A DNA stretch of 52,514 nucleotides, from positions 1-52,514 of the forward strand of contig JASHOA010000048.1 in the NCBI GenBank assembly GCA_030041375.1, read 5' to 3'. Below the pieces are notes generated by a model that worked only from the letters and a program-made list of their open reading frames with translations, did not search any database and was not told where the DNA came from. Position numbers and translations under genes: made by a program. Below, one piece after another: positions 7,265 to 15,555 of this stretch. The stretch is from Acetobacteraceae bacterium. GTDB taxonomy: Bacteria > Pseudomonadota > Alphaproteobacteria > Acetobacterales > Acetobacteraceae. Position 1 is the stretch's first letter. Every line of letters starts with the position of its first letter.

Positions 7265-7795
7265 TTAAGAGGGCCGAAAGCCCCCACCCACGATCGCCGG
7301 GATGACGAGAGAGAGATCGGTATCGCCGGTCTTCTCCCCGGCGCGCGTGATCAGTGCGTGCGCCTGGCCTCGATGGTGTGTCTGATGATTGAACATGTGC
7401 GTAACCAGGAGCGCGCGCGGCGCCGTGACCTCGCGCCCCGCGCTCGCGCTGAACCAGATCTGATCGGCGGCAAGCCAGGCCTCTTCCATGCTGCCGGCCC
7501 ATTCCGAGATCGCCGCATCCAACTCTTCGCGTGCCGCCGCCAGCTCGGCAAAATCCTCGATCATCCGGGCACTCTCCTTGAGCGGCACCGCCGGCTTGGG
7601 CCAGTCCGAAAAGCGCGAGAGCCAGATCGAATCGCCTCACAGGAGATGCGACAATGTACCATGCAGCGAGCCCCAGAAGGCCCCTGCCTCCCGCCGCCGC
7701 TCGGCATCCGTGAGCCGCTCCGCAGCCCCATACAGCCGGCGGTTCATCTCCCGATTGTAGGCTGCCATCGTACGGACATAAGCTGGCGTGATCAT
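7265..7795 (-). pseudogene. DinB-family (DUF1993/YfiT-like) gene with in-frame TGA
   Basis: Translation from ATG 7793-7795 gives MITPAYVRTMAAYNREMNRR, then GAFWGSLHGTLSHLL, then TGA at 7637-7639, then GDSIWLSRF in the same frame to the natural stop at 7265. DinB proteins have Trp at exactly this place (HLLWGDRIW), so the stop is most simply a TGG-to-TGA change at codon 53. The metal-binding histidines (THMFNHQTHHRGQ) in the second half are intact. DinB-fold proteins are four-helix metal enzymes, often thiol transferases. Either the gene is a recent pseudogene, there is readthrough, or the base is a sequencing error. Confidence 0.75.
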
Positions 7796-7918
7796 TCAAA
7801 GGTTCCTTGCGGCACGCGGGCGCGTGACCTTCATGTCTTGCATGTCTCCGAGGGGTGACTTGCAGCCGCAAGCTTCCTACGTCCTGTTCCAGCCGCAACG
7901 CAACGGAGGAGACCGCCC

Positions 7919-8110
7919 ATGAACAGCGAAGAACCGGTTCGCGTCGCGCGCGCGCTGATCGAGCGGCATGGCGTGCGTGCCGCCGCGGTCGCAGACGAGC
8001 GGGCCCTCGAAGCGCGGCTCGCCGGCAACACCGCCGAGCTCGATCTCTGGCAATCCGTGCAACTGGCCATCGCCGAGCTGCGACGCACCGTGCCCCGACG
8101 CGCGGCATAA
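7919..8110 (+). CDS. Small conserved protein, DUF6961-like
   Basis: A 63-residue acidic/helical protein: ARALIERHGVRAAAVADERA, then ELDLWQSVQLAIAELRR. This pattern of one helix ending in Ala/Glu repeats followed by a Trp-containing helix is common among short alphaproteobacterial proteins annotated as DUF6961. Its function is unknown. The ATG has AACGGAGGAGA upstream, a near-ideal ribosome binding site. Truncated repeat copy C begins 22 bases after its stop, and the convergent sulfotransferase gene ends at 8298. Confidence 0.7.
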   Translation: MNSEEPVRVARALIERHGVRAAAVADERALEARLAGNTAELDLWQSVQLAIAELRRTVPRRAA

Positions 8111-8132
8111 CCCTCCGCGCCCTGCCGGCGCG

Positions 8133-8212
8133 CTAGCCCGCGATCGCCCGAGGCGGAAACGTCGGAGGGCGTGAATCGCGGGCTCGAATAAAGCGCAAGA
8201 CCCGTGTCGGGC
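8133..8212 (+). repeat. 107-bp two-hairpin repeat, copy C (truncated)
   Basis: The first hairpin and the left arm of the second are present (CTAG start, GAAACG subtype, left arm up to GTGTCGGGC). The sequence then diverges into AGCAAACGTCGGGG, and the right arm is gone. It is the only truncated copy in the window and lies between convergent genes. Confidence 0.88.
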
Positions 8213-8297
8213 AGCAAACGTCGGGGGGCAGGAGACTCCGTCTCTCGCGCCTCTGAGCCGCCTCTTCGCTGCGCGGCACCGAGCCGCCCAGCCCGGC

Positions 8298-9416
8298 TCA
8301 AAGGTCGGCCGGGGCGCGGATCGTTGCGTTGTCGGCCTTTCCTTGCTCGAGGCTTGGCTCGGGCAGAGCCACGCCCGCTTCCGCCGCTGCGGCACGCGCG
8401 ATCTTGCCGGTCTCGGACAGCCGCCCGTCGAAGCGCACCAAGAGCCCGCCAAGAAAAACAACTAGATCCTCGACAGTCAGCTCGCTGCTCGCCAGCGGGT
8501 CTTCCGGCCCATCGAGCGGATCGGGAGCGAACAGTTCAGCCCTCTTGAAAGACTCCCTCGCGAGTTTCGCGTTCTCTTCCCGGAACAGTGCGGCAATCTC
8601 CGCCCGTAGCGGCCGTGAGAGGAGGCTGTGCCGGCCGAGCTCTCTCGCACTCTTGTCGGCGTTCTCGATCACCATGTCCACGAACTGCTTCCCGGGCCGG
8701 AACCGGTTCAGCAGCAGCAGGATCGCCACCTGCCGGTCTGGAATGCTGGCATTCACCTTGGGAACGGCAAAGGAAAGCCCCGCGCCGGCAATCCCGGCCG
8801 CGTCGAGGAAGTCGCCAAAGACGCCGTTCTCCCGGGCAACAGCCTCCTCGTAAATCCGGCACATGACATTTTCGTTGCCGAAGTGCCCTGTCATGGTGCG
8901 ATGGAAGGAATGGTAGCGTAGAATGTCGTTGCGCGTCGCCAGATTCCGCACATAGGCGTCGGGGGGCTCCGTATAGCCGTGCAGCCGCACTTGCTGGATA
9001 TAAGAGGAGGAAAGAATCTGGTCCTGCCTGCGGATATAGTAAATCGCCCGCACCCGGAGGCCGCTGGCGGCAAGCCGGGCGATGAATGCCGCCAGCTTCT
9101 GGTGGTCGGCAGAGGCAAACAGCTCGCTCGAGAGGAGACCACGCTCCGCAGGGCTCGCCTCGATCATGCGTTCGAGTTCGCCGAGATACCGCTCGCCGTC
9201 GGTGATCCGGCGCTGATGATGGGCGGGCAGCAGGCTGCACGCCACCTGCACACCGTTGCCGGCGGCGATCCTGCCCTTGAGCCCGCGGTCGAATTCACCC
9301 ATCCGGAAGTAATCGATCGAGCGCGTCAGCAACGCACCGTAATTGCGCGCGAAGAAGACCTGCAGCGCGGTCGAGCCGGTCTTCGGAATGCCGAGGTGCA
9401 AGAGGACTTCTTTCAC
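8298..9416 (-). CDS. Sulfotransferase-like protein
   Basis: A 372-residue protein whose N-terminus EVLLHLGIPKTGSTALQ carries the PAPS 5'-phosphosulfate loop (PKTGST) of sulfotransferases. RVRAIYYIRRQDQILSSSYIQQV follows around residues 125-150, matching the 3'-phosphate loop with its conserved Arg and Ser. It would transfer sulfate from PAPS to a carbohydrate or lipid acceptor; the acceptor is unknown. The start is taken as GTG 9414-9416 because AGGAG lies 7 bases upstream and the family begins there, though the frame is open to 9473. The gene is divergent from the secreted phosphoesterase and convergent with repeat copy C. Confidence 0.75.
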   Translation of the reverse strand: MKEVLLHLGIPKTGSTALQVFFARNYGALLTRSIDYFRMGEFDRGLKGRIAAGNGVQVACSLLPAHHQRRITDGERYLGELERMIEASPAERGLLSSELFASADHQKLAAFIARLAASGLRVRAIYYIRRQDQILSSSYIQQVRLHGYTEPPDAYVRNLATRNDILRYHSFHRTMTGHFGNENVMCRIYEEAVARENGVFGDFLDAAGIAGAGLSFAVPKVNASIPDRQVAILLLLNRFRPGKQFVDMVIENADKSARELGRHSLLSRPLRAEIAALFREENAKLARESFKRAELFAPDPLDGPEDPLASSELTVEDLVVFLGGLLVRFDGRLSETGKIARAAAAEAGVALPEPSLEQGKADNATIRAPADL

Positions 9417-9933
9417 GCACTCACTCCTGGGGTCGAAACCGATGCTCTCATGGACTGATCCCGCCGCCGGCAAGCGGGCATGCGCCCGGGCTTCGCTACC
9501 GCACAGGGACGAACGCCCCGACTGCGAAATTCATCATCTCATCGAGGCCGCCGGATCGGCATGCTCGCTCTTTGTGTTCAGTGGCCTGCTGATCCCTTTG
9601 CGTTTGCTGCCTGCGGCAGCGAACGACAAGGGCAGGAAACTAGCATAGCGCGGCAGTGGCGCAAGCAAGCTCATTCGCCCCGGTGCGTCCGGCCGGGAGG
9701 AAGGGCGGCCAGGGCAGGGCTCGCTGCGAGCCCGGAAGTAACGTTCCGGTGCTCGCGATCACGGCGGCACCGCGGGCCAGGCTCGCGCCGGCCTCAGCCG
9801 GCATGTAAAAGGGGATCGAATCAATCGCGCAAGAAGCCGTCGTGCATGCATGGGCACCCGAAGTGGCCGTGCCGGGCGTCCGCTTGCGGCGAGGGACAGC
9901 GCCTTTCTGCTGATCGATGAGGAGGCGAAGACA
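9417..9933. other. Divergent intergenic region, sulfotransferase / phosphoesterase
   Basis: About 517 bases between two divergent genes that must contain both promoters. I see a perfect 7-bp hairpin GGGCTCG-CTG-CGAGCCC at 9717-9733 and no clear -35/-10 pair. No gene is supported; the frames that cross it have no family similarity. Confidence 0.45.
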
Positions 9934-11838
9934 ATGCGCATCATGGAATTTCGTCAGGCGCTCTATGCCGGTCTGGCGCTCATCGGCACTTCCTCGGCGG
10001 GGGCCCCCGCGGCGCTGGCGGCACCGTTCGGGGGCCCGAACGACAGCACCGCGACCACGCCGATTACGCATGTTATCGTCATCATCGGAGAAAACCGCTC
10101 CTTCGATCACATGTACGCCACCTACAAACCGAAAATCGGCCAGCATGTCCTGAACCTGCTCTCGCAAGGCATCATCAACAGCGACGGCACGCCCGGCCCC
10201 GACTTTGCCAAGGCGCTCCAGAACCAAGCCTCCGACACAAAAGTCTATTCGATTCACCCGACCATCACCGGGCCTTACACCACGCTGCCGCCGCCCAATA
10301 CAGGCGCGACGCACACCTCTCCGAGCGACACCCTCCCGCCACCCTTCGCCACTCTCGCCGCTGCCAACGCCGCTGATTACGGGCTGCCGTCGGGGTTGAT
10401 CTACCTGCTCACCCTCGGTGCCTCGGGCCTGCCGAAGCACAGCATCGATACGCGGATCGCCAACGCCAACAGCCTGCCGAGTGGGCCGTACCAGATGAGT
10501 CCGGGCGTTTCCTCCGCCGATTACTCGGACGATCCGGTGCATCGCTTCTATCAGATGTGGCAGCAGACCGACTGCAGTGTCGCCTACGCCACCCACGTCA
10601 ACCCCAGCGGCTGCAGAATGGATCTGTACCCGTGGGTCGCGGTCACCGCCGGCACCGGCGACGCCGACAAGAAGCAGCCTGCCGGTTTCAACGACGAAAC
10701 GACAGGCGAAGGCGGAATCTCGATGGGCTTCTACAACATGGCGAGCGGCGATGAGCCATTCTTCCTGACACTCTCGCACGAGTACACGATCGGTGACAAT
10801 TTTCATCAGGCAGCCATGGGCGGCACGACGGCCGATCACATCATGCTCATGGCCGGGGATGCCTACTGGTTCAGCGACGGGAACGGAAACCCGATCACGC
10901 CACCTTCGGTCGAGATCGTGAATCCGAACCCGCAGCCGGGAACCAACAACTGGTACACGATGGACGGCTACCCGGGCGGCAGCTACACGGAATGCGCCGA
11001 CACGACGCAGCCTGGCGTGGCATCGATTGTCCGCTACCTCGGCAACCTGCCGAACCATCCGAGCCCGAACTGCCTGCCCGGCATCTATTACATGGTGGAC
11101 AACCACATGCCCGCCTATCTCGGAAACGGCACGCTGAATGCGACGAACAAGAATACCGAGCCGCCGTCCGCGACCCCGACCATCGCCGACGTCCTGCTCG
11201 CCGCCGGTGTCTCCTGGACCTATTACGGTGAAGGCTTCAACACCTATCTGCAGGACCCCACCAGCAACCTCTATTGCACCTTCTGCAATGCGTTCCAGTT
11301 CGAAAGTGCGATCATGACCAATGCGGCGGTCCGCACCGCCGACATCCGGGATTCGGCGGATCTGTACACCGACATTGCGGGCAACAACCTGCCTGCAGTG
11401 TCCTTCGTCAAGCCCCAGCGGTATAACGATGGCCATCCGGTCTTCTCGAAGATCGACATCTTCGCCGGGTTCGTGAAGAAGATCCTGCTGGCGATCCAGG
11501 CCAATCCGACGCTCGCGCAGAACACCGCCGTGTTCATCACCTTCGACGAGAGCGGAGGCTTCTACGACAGCGGCTATATCCAGCCGCTCGATTTCTTCGG
11601 CGACGGCCCGCGCATTCCGCTGCTCGTCGTCTCCGCGTACTCCAAAGGCGGCCGCGTCGTCCATAGCTACGCGGACCATGTGTCGATCCTGAAATTCATC
11701 GAGAAGAACTGGAACCTGCCCACCGTCAGCAGCCGCAGCCGCGACAACCTGCCCAACCCGGTCGCCACCGCATCCAATCCCTACGTGCCGACCAACGGAC
11801 CCGCGATTGACGATCTGATGAATTTCTTTCGGTTCTGA
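9934..11838 (+). CDS. Secreted phosphoesterase (phospholipase C / acid phosphatase family)
   Basis: A 634-residue protein of the phosphoesterase (pfam04185) branch of the alkaline phosphatase superfamily. Residues 1-30 are a signal peptide (LYAGLALIGTSSAGAPAALA). The catalytic block VIVIIGENRSFDHMYATY (about residue 50) has the Glu-Asn-Arg-Ser-Phe-Asp-His metal/nucleophile signature. SHEYTIGDNFHQAAMGGTTADH, FITFDESGGFYD and YSKGGRVVHSYADHVSILKFIE supply the other metal ligands. Such enzymes hydrolyse phospholipids or phosphomonoesters outside the cytoplasm, often for phosphate scavenging. ATG 9934 has GAGGAG upstream. Repeat copy D lies 135 bases downstream. Confidence 0.85.
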   Translation: MRIMEFRQALYAGLALIGTSSAGAPAALAAPFGGPNDSTATTPITHVIVIIGENRSFDHMYATYKPKIGQHVLNLLSQGIINSDGTPGPDFAKALQNQASDTKVYSIHPTITGPYTTLPPPNTGATHTSPSDTLPPPFATLAAANAADYGLPSGLIYLLTLGASGLPKHSIDTRIANANSLPSGPYQMSPGVSSADYSDDPVHRFYQMWQQTDCSVAYATHVNPSGCRMDLYPWVAVTAGTGDADKKQPAGFNDETTGEGGISMGFYNMASGDEPFFLTLSHEYTIGDNFHQAAMGGTTADHIMLMAGDAYWFSDGNGNPITPPSVEIVNPNPQPGTNNWYTMDGYPGGSYTECADTTQPGVASIVRYLGNLPNHPSPNCLPGIYYMVDNHMPAYLGNGTLNATNKNTEPPSATPTIADVLLAAGVSWTYYGEGFNTYLQDPTSNLYCTFCNAFQFESAIMTNAAVRTADIRDSADLYTDIAGNNLPAVSFVKPQRYNDGHPVFSKIDIFAGFVKKILLAIQANPTLAQNTAVFITFDESGGFYDSGYIQPLDFFGDGPRIPLLVVSAYSKGGRVVHSYADHVSILKFIEKNWNLPTVSSRSRDNLPNPVATASNPYVPTNGPAIDDLMNFFRF

Positions 11839-12382
11839 GGAGTGGCCGTCGCGTGCTGGGGAATATCGAGAGCAGCGGGCCGGCCCCGGGGTAGCGGGAA
11901 TCGCACACCGGAGCAGCGTGAATGGCACAGGAGTGACATCTTTCCCGTCATGCACCCGCTCGCCATCCCCCTCTAGCCCGCGATCGCCCGAGGCGGAAAC
12001 GTCGGAGGGCGTGAATCGCGGGCTCGAATAAAGCACGAGACGCGTGTCGGGCTGCACAGTCAGCCCGACACGCCTCTAGGGAGAAAAGCATCCGGTCGAC
12101 AACGAGCACGCAACGCGGATGAAGGGTCTACCCAACGTCACGCCGACGCCGCTGCCCGACATCTCCGCTCACAGAGCGTAGCTGCGGTTCCTTTTCGGTC
12201 ACGAACTCGAGCCGTTGTTGTACCGTGTACTCGCCCTCTGAGCAGAGTGACGCGCTGATTCCTGGTCGACGGCGCAACGCTCATCGATATAGGATGCGGG
12301 CAGCACTGCGAGCGAACCTTCGAGCGGCTGTACACCTGTCTTGTACTGCTTCGGATATCGCCCCCATCAGGAGAGAACGGCA
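11839..12382. other. Intergenic region holding repeat copy D
   Basis: Roughly 540 bases between two co-directional secreted-protein genes. Repeat copy D fills 11973-12079. The remaining 300 bases before the next start at 12383 contain no recognisable gene or clear promoter. No intrinsic terminator other than the repeat follows the phosphoesterase gene. Confidence 0.45.
11973..12079 (+). repeat. 107-bp two-hairpin repeat, copy D
   Basis: Full-length copy bounded by CTAG on both sides; subtype GAAACG. Stem position 5 has changed on both arms (left AGACGCGTG, right CACGCCTCT), converting C-G into G-C, which is compensatory. Position 4 carries an uncompensated change that leaves a C-C mismatch. 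It lies between two plus-strand genes. Confidence 0.9.
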
Positions 12383-13411
12383 TTGAACAACCCAGGTGTA
12401 CCCAGGCGACGCTGGCTGCTCACCCCGTGGAACGCGTTCGCCTTCCTGTTGATCGGATTCTCTCTGCTGGCCGGAGCCAGCCGCCCGGCCGCCGCCGCGG
12501 GCGATCCGCCGCAGATCTGGATGGCCGCGACCGAACCGGTCTGGCGTGCGGTGAATGGCTGGGGCACCAACGATTATCTCGAGCTCTTCCAGCCGGGCAC
12601 AGCTTGGCAACAGGTCGCCCAGCATCTCCAGGTCTTCCAGTTCTCGCAGCGCTTCATCGAGCGAACCGACCCCGCAACGCTCGCCCGCGTGGTCGGCTTC
12701 CTTAGCCGCCACAACATCGCGATCGCCATCCAGGCCAGCCCCAATCTGGCGACCCGTGGCTGCGGCCGTGGCATCGAGAGTTACGGCGCGCCGCACGACA
12801 TGCTCCGGGATTCGGAGCGCATCCAGAGAGCCGGCGGGGTGGTCTCCTACATCACGATGGACGAGCCGCTCAATTTCGGTCACATCTTCAATGGCCGTGC
12901 CAACAAGATCCCGTGTCATGCGCCAATTGAAACGATCGCCGGCGACGCAGCGCGCAAGATCGCCGAGACACGGCGTGTCTTTCCCTCCGTTCAGGTCGGC
13001 GAAACCGAACCCTATGGCATTCCCTCCGTGAGCAGCGCAGCCTGGGCCTCGATGATGGCGCAATGGTTCAGTGCCTTCCGCAACGCAACCGGCCAGCCGC
13101 TCGCGTACCAGCACGCCGACATCGTCTGGAACCGCCCGGATGCACTCTCCCAGTTCGAGGCCGCCCTCCCGGTCATCCGCCAGGCAGGCATTCCCCTCGG
13201 AATCATCTACAACGGAACCGCTCGGGATCCGACCTCGGCCGCCTGGGTAGCGGACGCAAAGAGCCATATCGCGCTGATCGAAGGGCGCCTCGGCATCCGA
13301 CCCCAGCATGTCATCTTCCAAAGCTGGACCGCCTTGCCCCGGATGATGCTGCCTGAGACGGCATCGGACACTCTGACCGGCCTCGTGGCGTCCTACATCG
13401 CGACCCACTGA
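12383..13411 (+). CDS. Secreted protein of unknown function, possible TIM-barrel hydrolase
   Basis: A 342-residue product. The start is read as TTG 12383, because AGGAGAG lies 7 bases upstream and this gives a signal peptide (RRRWLLTPWNAFAFLLIGFSLL, cleavage near AAA-GD). The mature part contains IWMAATEPVWR, then FLSRHNIAIAIQ, VSYITMDEPLNFGH, VGETEPYG and PLGIIYNGTARDP. Alternating strand/helix segments with acidic residues at strand ends resemble glycoside-hydrolase-like TIM barrels, but I cannot assign a family. It follows the phosphoesterase and ends 20 bases before repeat copy E. Confidence 0.7.
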   Translation: MNNPGVPRRRWLLTPWNAFAFLLIGFSLLAGASRPAAAAGDPPQIWMAATEPVWRAVNGWGTNDYLELFQPGTAWQQVAQHLQVFQFSQRFIERTDPATLARVVGFLSRHNIAIAIQASPNLATRGCGRGIESYGAPHDMLRDSERIQRAGGVVSYITMDEPLNFGHIFNGRANKIPCHAPIETIAGDAARKIAETRRVFPSVQVGETEPYGIPSVSSAAWASMMAQWFSAFRNATGQPLAYQHADIVWNRPDALSQFEAALPVIRQAGIPLGIIYNGTARDPTSAAWVADAKSHIALIEGRLGIRPQHVIFQSWTALPRMMLPETASDTLTGLVASYIATH

Positions 13412-13430
13412 TCCATCGGGCCGCCCTCGC

Positions 13431-13537
13431 CTAGCCCGCGATCGCCCGAGGCGGAAACGTCGGAGGGCGTGAATCGCGGGCTCGAATAAAGCGCGAGACC
13501 CGTGTCGGGCTGCACAGTCAGCCCGACACGGGTCTAG
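13431..13537 (+). repeat. 107-bp two-hairpin repeat, copy E (reference copy)
   Basis: Structure of the element: CTAG; hairpin 1 with 10-bp arms AGCCCGCGAT/ATCGCGGGCT and an inner CGCCC/GGGCG pair; linker CGAATAAAGCGCG; hairpin 2 with perfect 17-bp arms AGACCCGTGTCGGGCTG and its complement around CACAGT; CTAG. This copy lies between convergent genes, 20 bases after the plus-strand stop. Its right-hand CTAG provides the TAG stop (13534-13536, minus strand) of the acyl-CoA synthetase gene, so it is placed as a bidirectional terminator. Subtype GAAACG. Confidence 0.93.
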
Positions 13538-15555
13538 GGTGAATCCTTCGGTATCAAGCGTTGGAGTCGGCACACTGGATCGCCCTGTATCTCCACGTTC
13601 AAAAGCGCGTCCGCTACGACGACGCCTTCCCCTTCCGCCATCACGATCAGCGGATTGATCTCCGCTTCCACCACCTCCGGCAGGGCGGCAAGTCGCGAAA
13701 AAAGCGCAACCGTACGCGCGAGCGCGGCCAGATCGCCCTTCGGCAGTCCGCGATAGCCCCGCGCCGGAGCGAGCCCCTTCATGGCAGCGATCATCTCGTT
13801 CGCCTCGCCCACGCTGGCGGGAGCAAGCCGAACCACGACGTCGCGATCAATCTCCGCCAGCATCCCGCCGGCACCGAGTACCACGATCGGACCGACCGAC
13901 GGATCCCGCCGGAAGCCGAGCAGCACTTCCGCCACGCCGCGCGCCATGGGCTGGGCAAGAAACCCTCTGATCCGATCGCCCAGGCGTCGTCTCATTCCCG
14001 CCGCCGCCGCGCGAAGCCCGGCGGCATCCGCGACATCGAGCGCCACCGCGCCGGCCTCGGTCTTGTGTGCCAGGCCCGCTGCAACCGCCTTCAGCGCCAC
14101 CGGATAGGCCAGCGGCGGCGGCGCATCCGGATCGACCAGCCTCGCGCCATCCGGTAGCCCGAGCGCCGAAAAGACCGCACGCGCCCCCACCTCGTCGTCA
14201 GAAGCTGCAAGCATCCCGGTCGTGAAGGGCCGATCCGCCAGCGGCGGCGGCGTGCGTGGCGCCCGCCAGGCGAACCAGGCGCGAACAGCATCCGCGCAGG
14301 CTTCGGGCGTGCGAAAAGCGGCGATCCCTTGGTCCGCGAGCAGGCGAAGCGACCGCTCGGCCTCCGGCGCCAGAAATGCGACCACAGGCTTCTCCCTGTC
14401 TCCCGCGATCACACCGGCCACGGCTTCATGCGGACGGAATTGCGCGGAACTGCCGATCACCGCAATCGCCAGATCGGCACCGTCCCTGTTGCCGGCCTTC
14501 GCGAGCGCGCTCGCAACGCCCTCTTTCCCGGCCCCGGCAAGCGTGGTGTCGTGCATGTCCGCGACGCTGATGCCCGCCAGCCCGAGCCGATCGATGACCA
14601 TCGCCGCCCCGCCGCCGGTGGTCGCAACCACGCTCACCGCGCGGCGCGGCTGCTTCGGCGGACCGCACGCCGCAAGCGGCGGAATTTCGAACAGCGTCTC
14701 GAGGCAGTCCACGCGGATGATTCCGCTGGCGTGAAAGAACGCATCCGCCGCCGCATCCGAACCGACCAGCGCGCCGGTGTGCGTCACCGCCAGCCGCGCA
14801 CCTTGCTCCGAACGCCCGAGCTTGTAGGCGATCACCGGCTTCTTCGCCGCATGCGCGCGGCGCGCCGCGGCCGCCATGCGCCCGGCATCGCGGATCGTTT
14901 CGAGAAAGAGCAGGATCGCCCGGGTCTCCGGATCATCGACCAGGAGATCGGCAATCTCCCCCGCGGCGAGGTCCGCCTCGTTACCGGTCGCGATCAGCTT
15001 GGCGAACCCGATCCCTCGCGCCGCGGCGCGCGAAACGAGTGCGCCCATCATGCCCCCGGAATGCGAGATCAGCGCAAGACCTCCGGCGGGCAGGCTTTCG
15101 GCCTCGAGCGCCGCATTGACCGAGCAGGCAATCCGCCCGCTCACGTTGATCATGCCCATGCTGTTCGGCCCCAAGAGCCTGACGCCCCCCGCCCGGGCCA
15201 CGGCCAGCATCTCCTGCTGCACCGAGGCGCCTTCCGGCCCGGCATCGGAGAACCCGTCGGCGAGGATCGCGGCAACCCCAACGTGCGCCGCCGCGCACTC
15301 GGCGATCGCCTCCGCAACCAGCGCGGTCGGCAACAGCACATAGGCGAAATCGACCGGCTCCGGCACATCGGCGAGCCTCGCAAACGCCGCCTCTCCCATG
15401 ACCGTCCGGCTCCGCCGATTGATGAGATAGAGCGTGCCGGGAAACCCGTGCCGGCGCAGGTAAATGTGCGCCCGTGCCGTCATCCGCGACGCATCCGCCG
15501 AGGCACCGATCAGCGCAATGCGCCGAGGTGCGAACAGCGAGGCAAGCAGACTCAT
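13534..15555 (-). CDS. NDP-forming acyl-CoA synthetase (ATP-grasp)
   Basis: A 673-residue fusion of the two succinyl-CoA-synthetase-like halves. There is a CoA-binding domain (residues 1-130, RRIALIGASADASRMTARA), a ligase domain with the phospho-histidine motif VTHTGALVGSDAAADAFF, and a C-terminal ATP-grasp_5 domain (YPVALKAVAAGLAHKTEAGAV...GPIVVLGAGGMLAEI). It activates an organic acid to its CoA thioester with ATP to ADP, or runs in reverse. ATG 15555 overlaps the stop of the upstream acyl-CoA dehydrogenase gene as ATGA, so translation is coupled. It is the last gene of a six-gene minus-strand operon, and its TAG stop lies within repeat copy E. Confidence 0.88.
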   Translation of the reverse strand: MSLLASLFAPRRIALIGASADASRMTARAHIYLRRHGFPGTLYLINRRSRTVMGEAAFARLADVPEPVDFAYVLLPTALVAEAIAECAAAHVGVAAILADGFSDAGPEGASVQQEMLAVARAGGVRLLGPNSMGMINVSGRIACSVNAALEAESLPAGGLALISHSGGMMGALVSRAAARGIGFAKLIATGNEADLAAGEIADLLVDDPETRAILLFLETIRDAGRMAAAARRAHAAKKPVIAYKLGRSEQGARLAVTHTGALVGSDAAADAFFHASGIIRVDCLETLFEIPPLAACGPPKQPRRAVSVVATTGGGAAMVIDRLGLAGISVADMHDTTLAGAGKEGVASALAKAGNRDGADLAIAVIGSSAQFRPHEAVAGVIAGDREKPVVAFLAPEAERSLRLLADQGIAAFRTPEACADAVRAWFAWRAPRTPPPLADRPFTTGMLAASDDEVGARAVFSALGLPDGARLVDPDAPPPLAYPVALKAVAAGLAHKTEAGAVALDVADAAGLRAAAAGMRRRLGDRIRGFLAQPMARGVAEVLLGFRRDPSVGPIVVLGAGGMLAEIDRDVVVRLAPASVGEANEMIAAMKGLAPARGYRGLPKGDLAALARTVALFSRLAALPEVVEAEINPLIVMAEGEGVVVADALLNVEIQGDPVCRLQRLIPKDSP

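Noticed and set aside
7170-8108. Long minus-strand frame of 312 codons
   Set aside because: It runs through the DinB-family gene in the wrong frame and through repeat DNA. The composition is Arg-rich with no domain.
9640-12057. 805-codon minus-strand frame opposite the phosphoesterase gene
   Set aside because: Antisense shadow of a clearly coding, signal-peptide-bearing gene; it starts inside repeat copy D.
13431-13537. CTAG at both ends of the repeat as a target-site duplication
   Set aside because: The inner AG/CT bases take part in the hairpin stems and some copies have TTAG on one side only, so CTAG is more likely part of the element or its recognition site than a duplication. Empty sites would settle it.
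12281-13573. 430-codon minus-strand frame opposite the secreted-protein gene
   Set aside because: Shadow frame starting in or beyond repeat copy E and lacking any recognisable domain, whereas the plus strand has a signal peptide and ribosome binding site.
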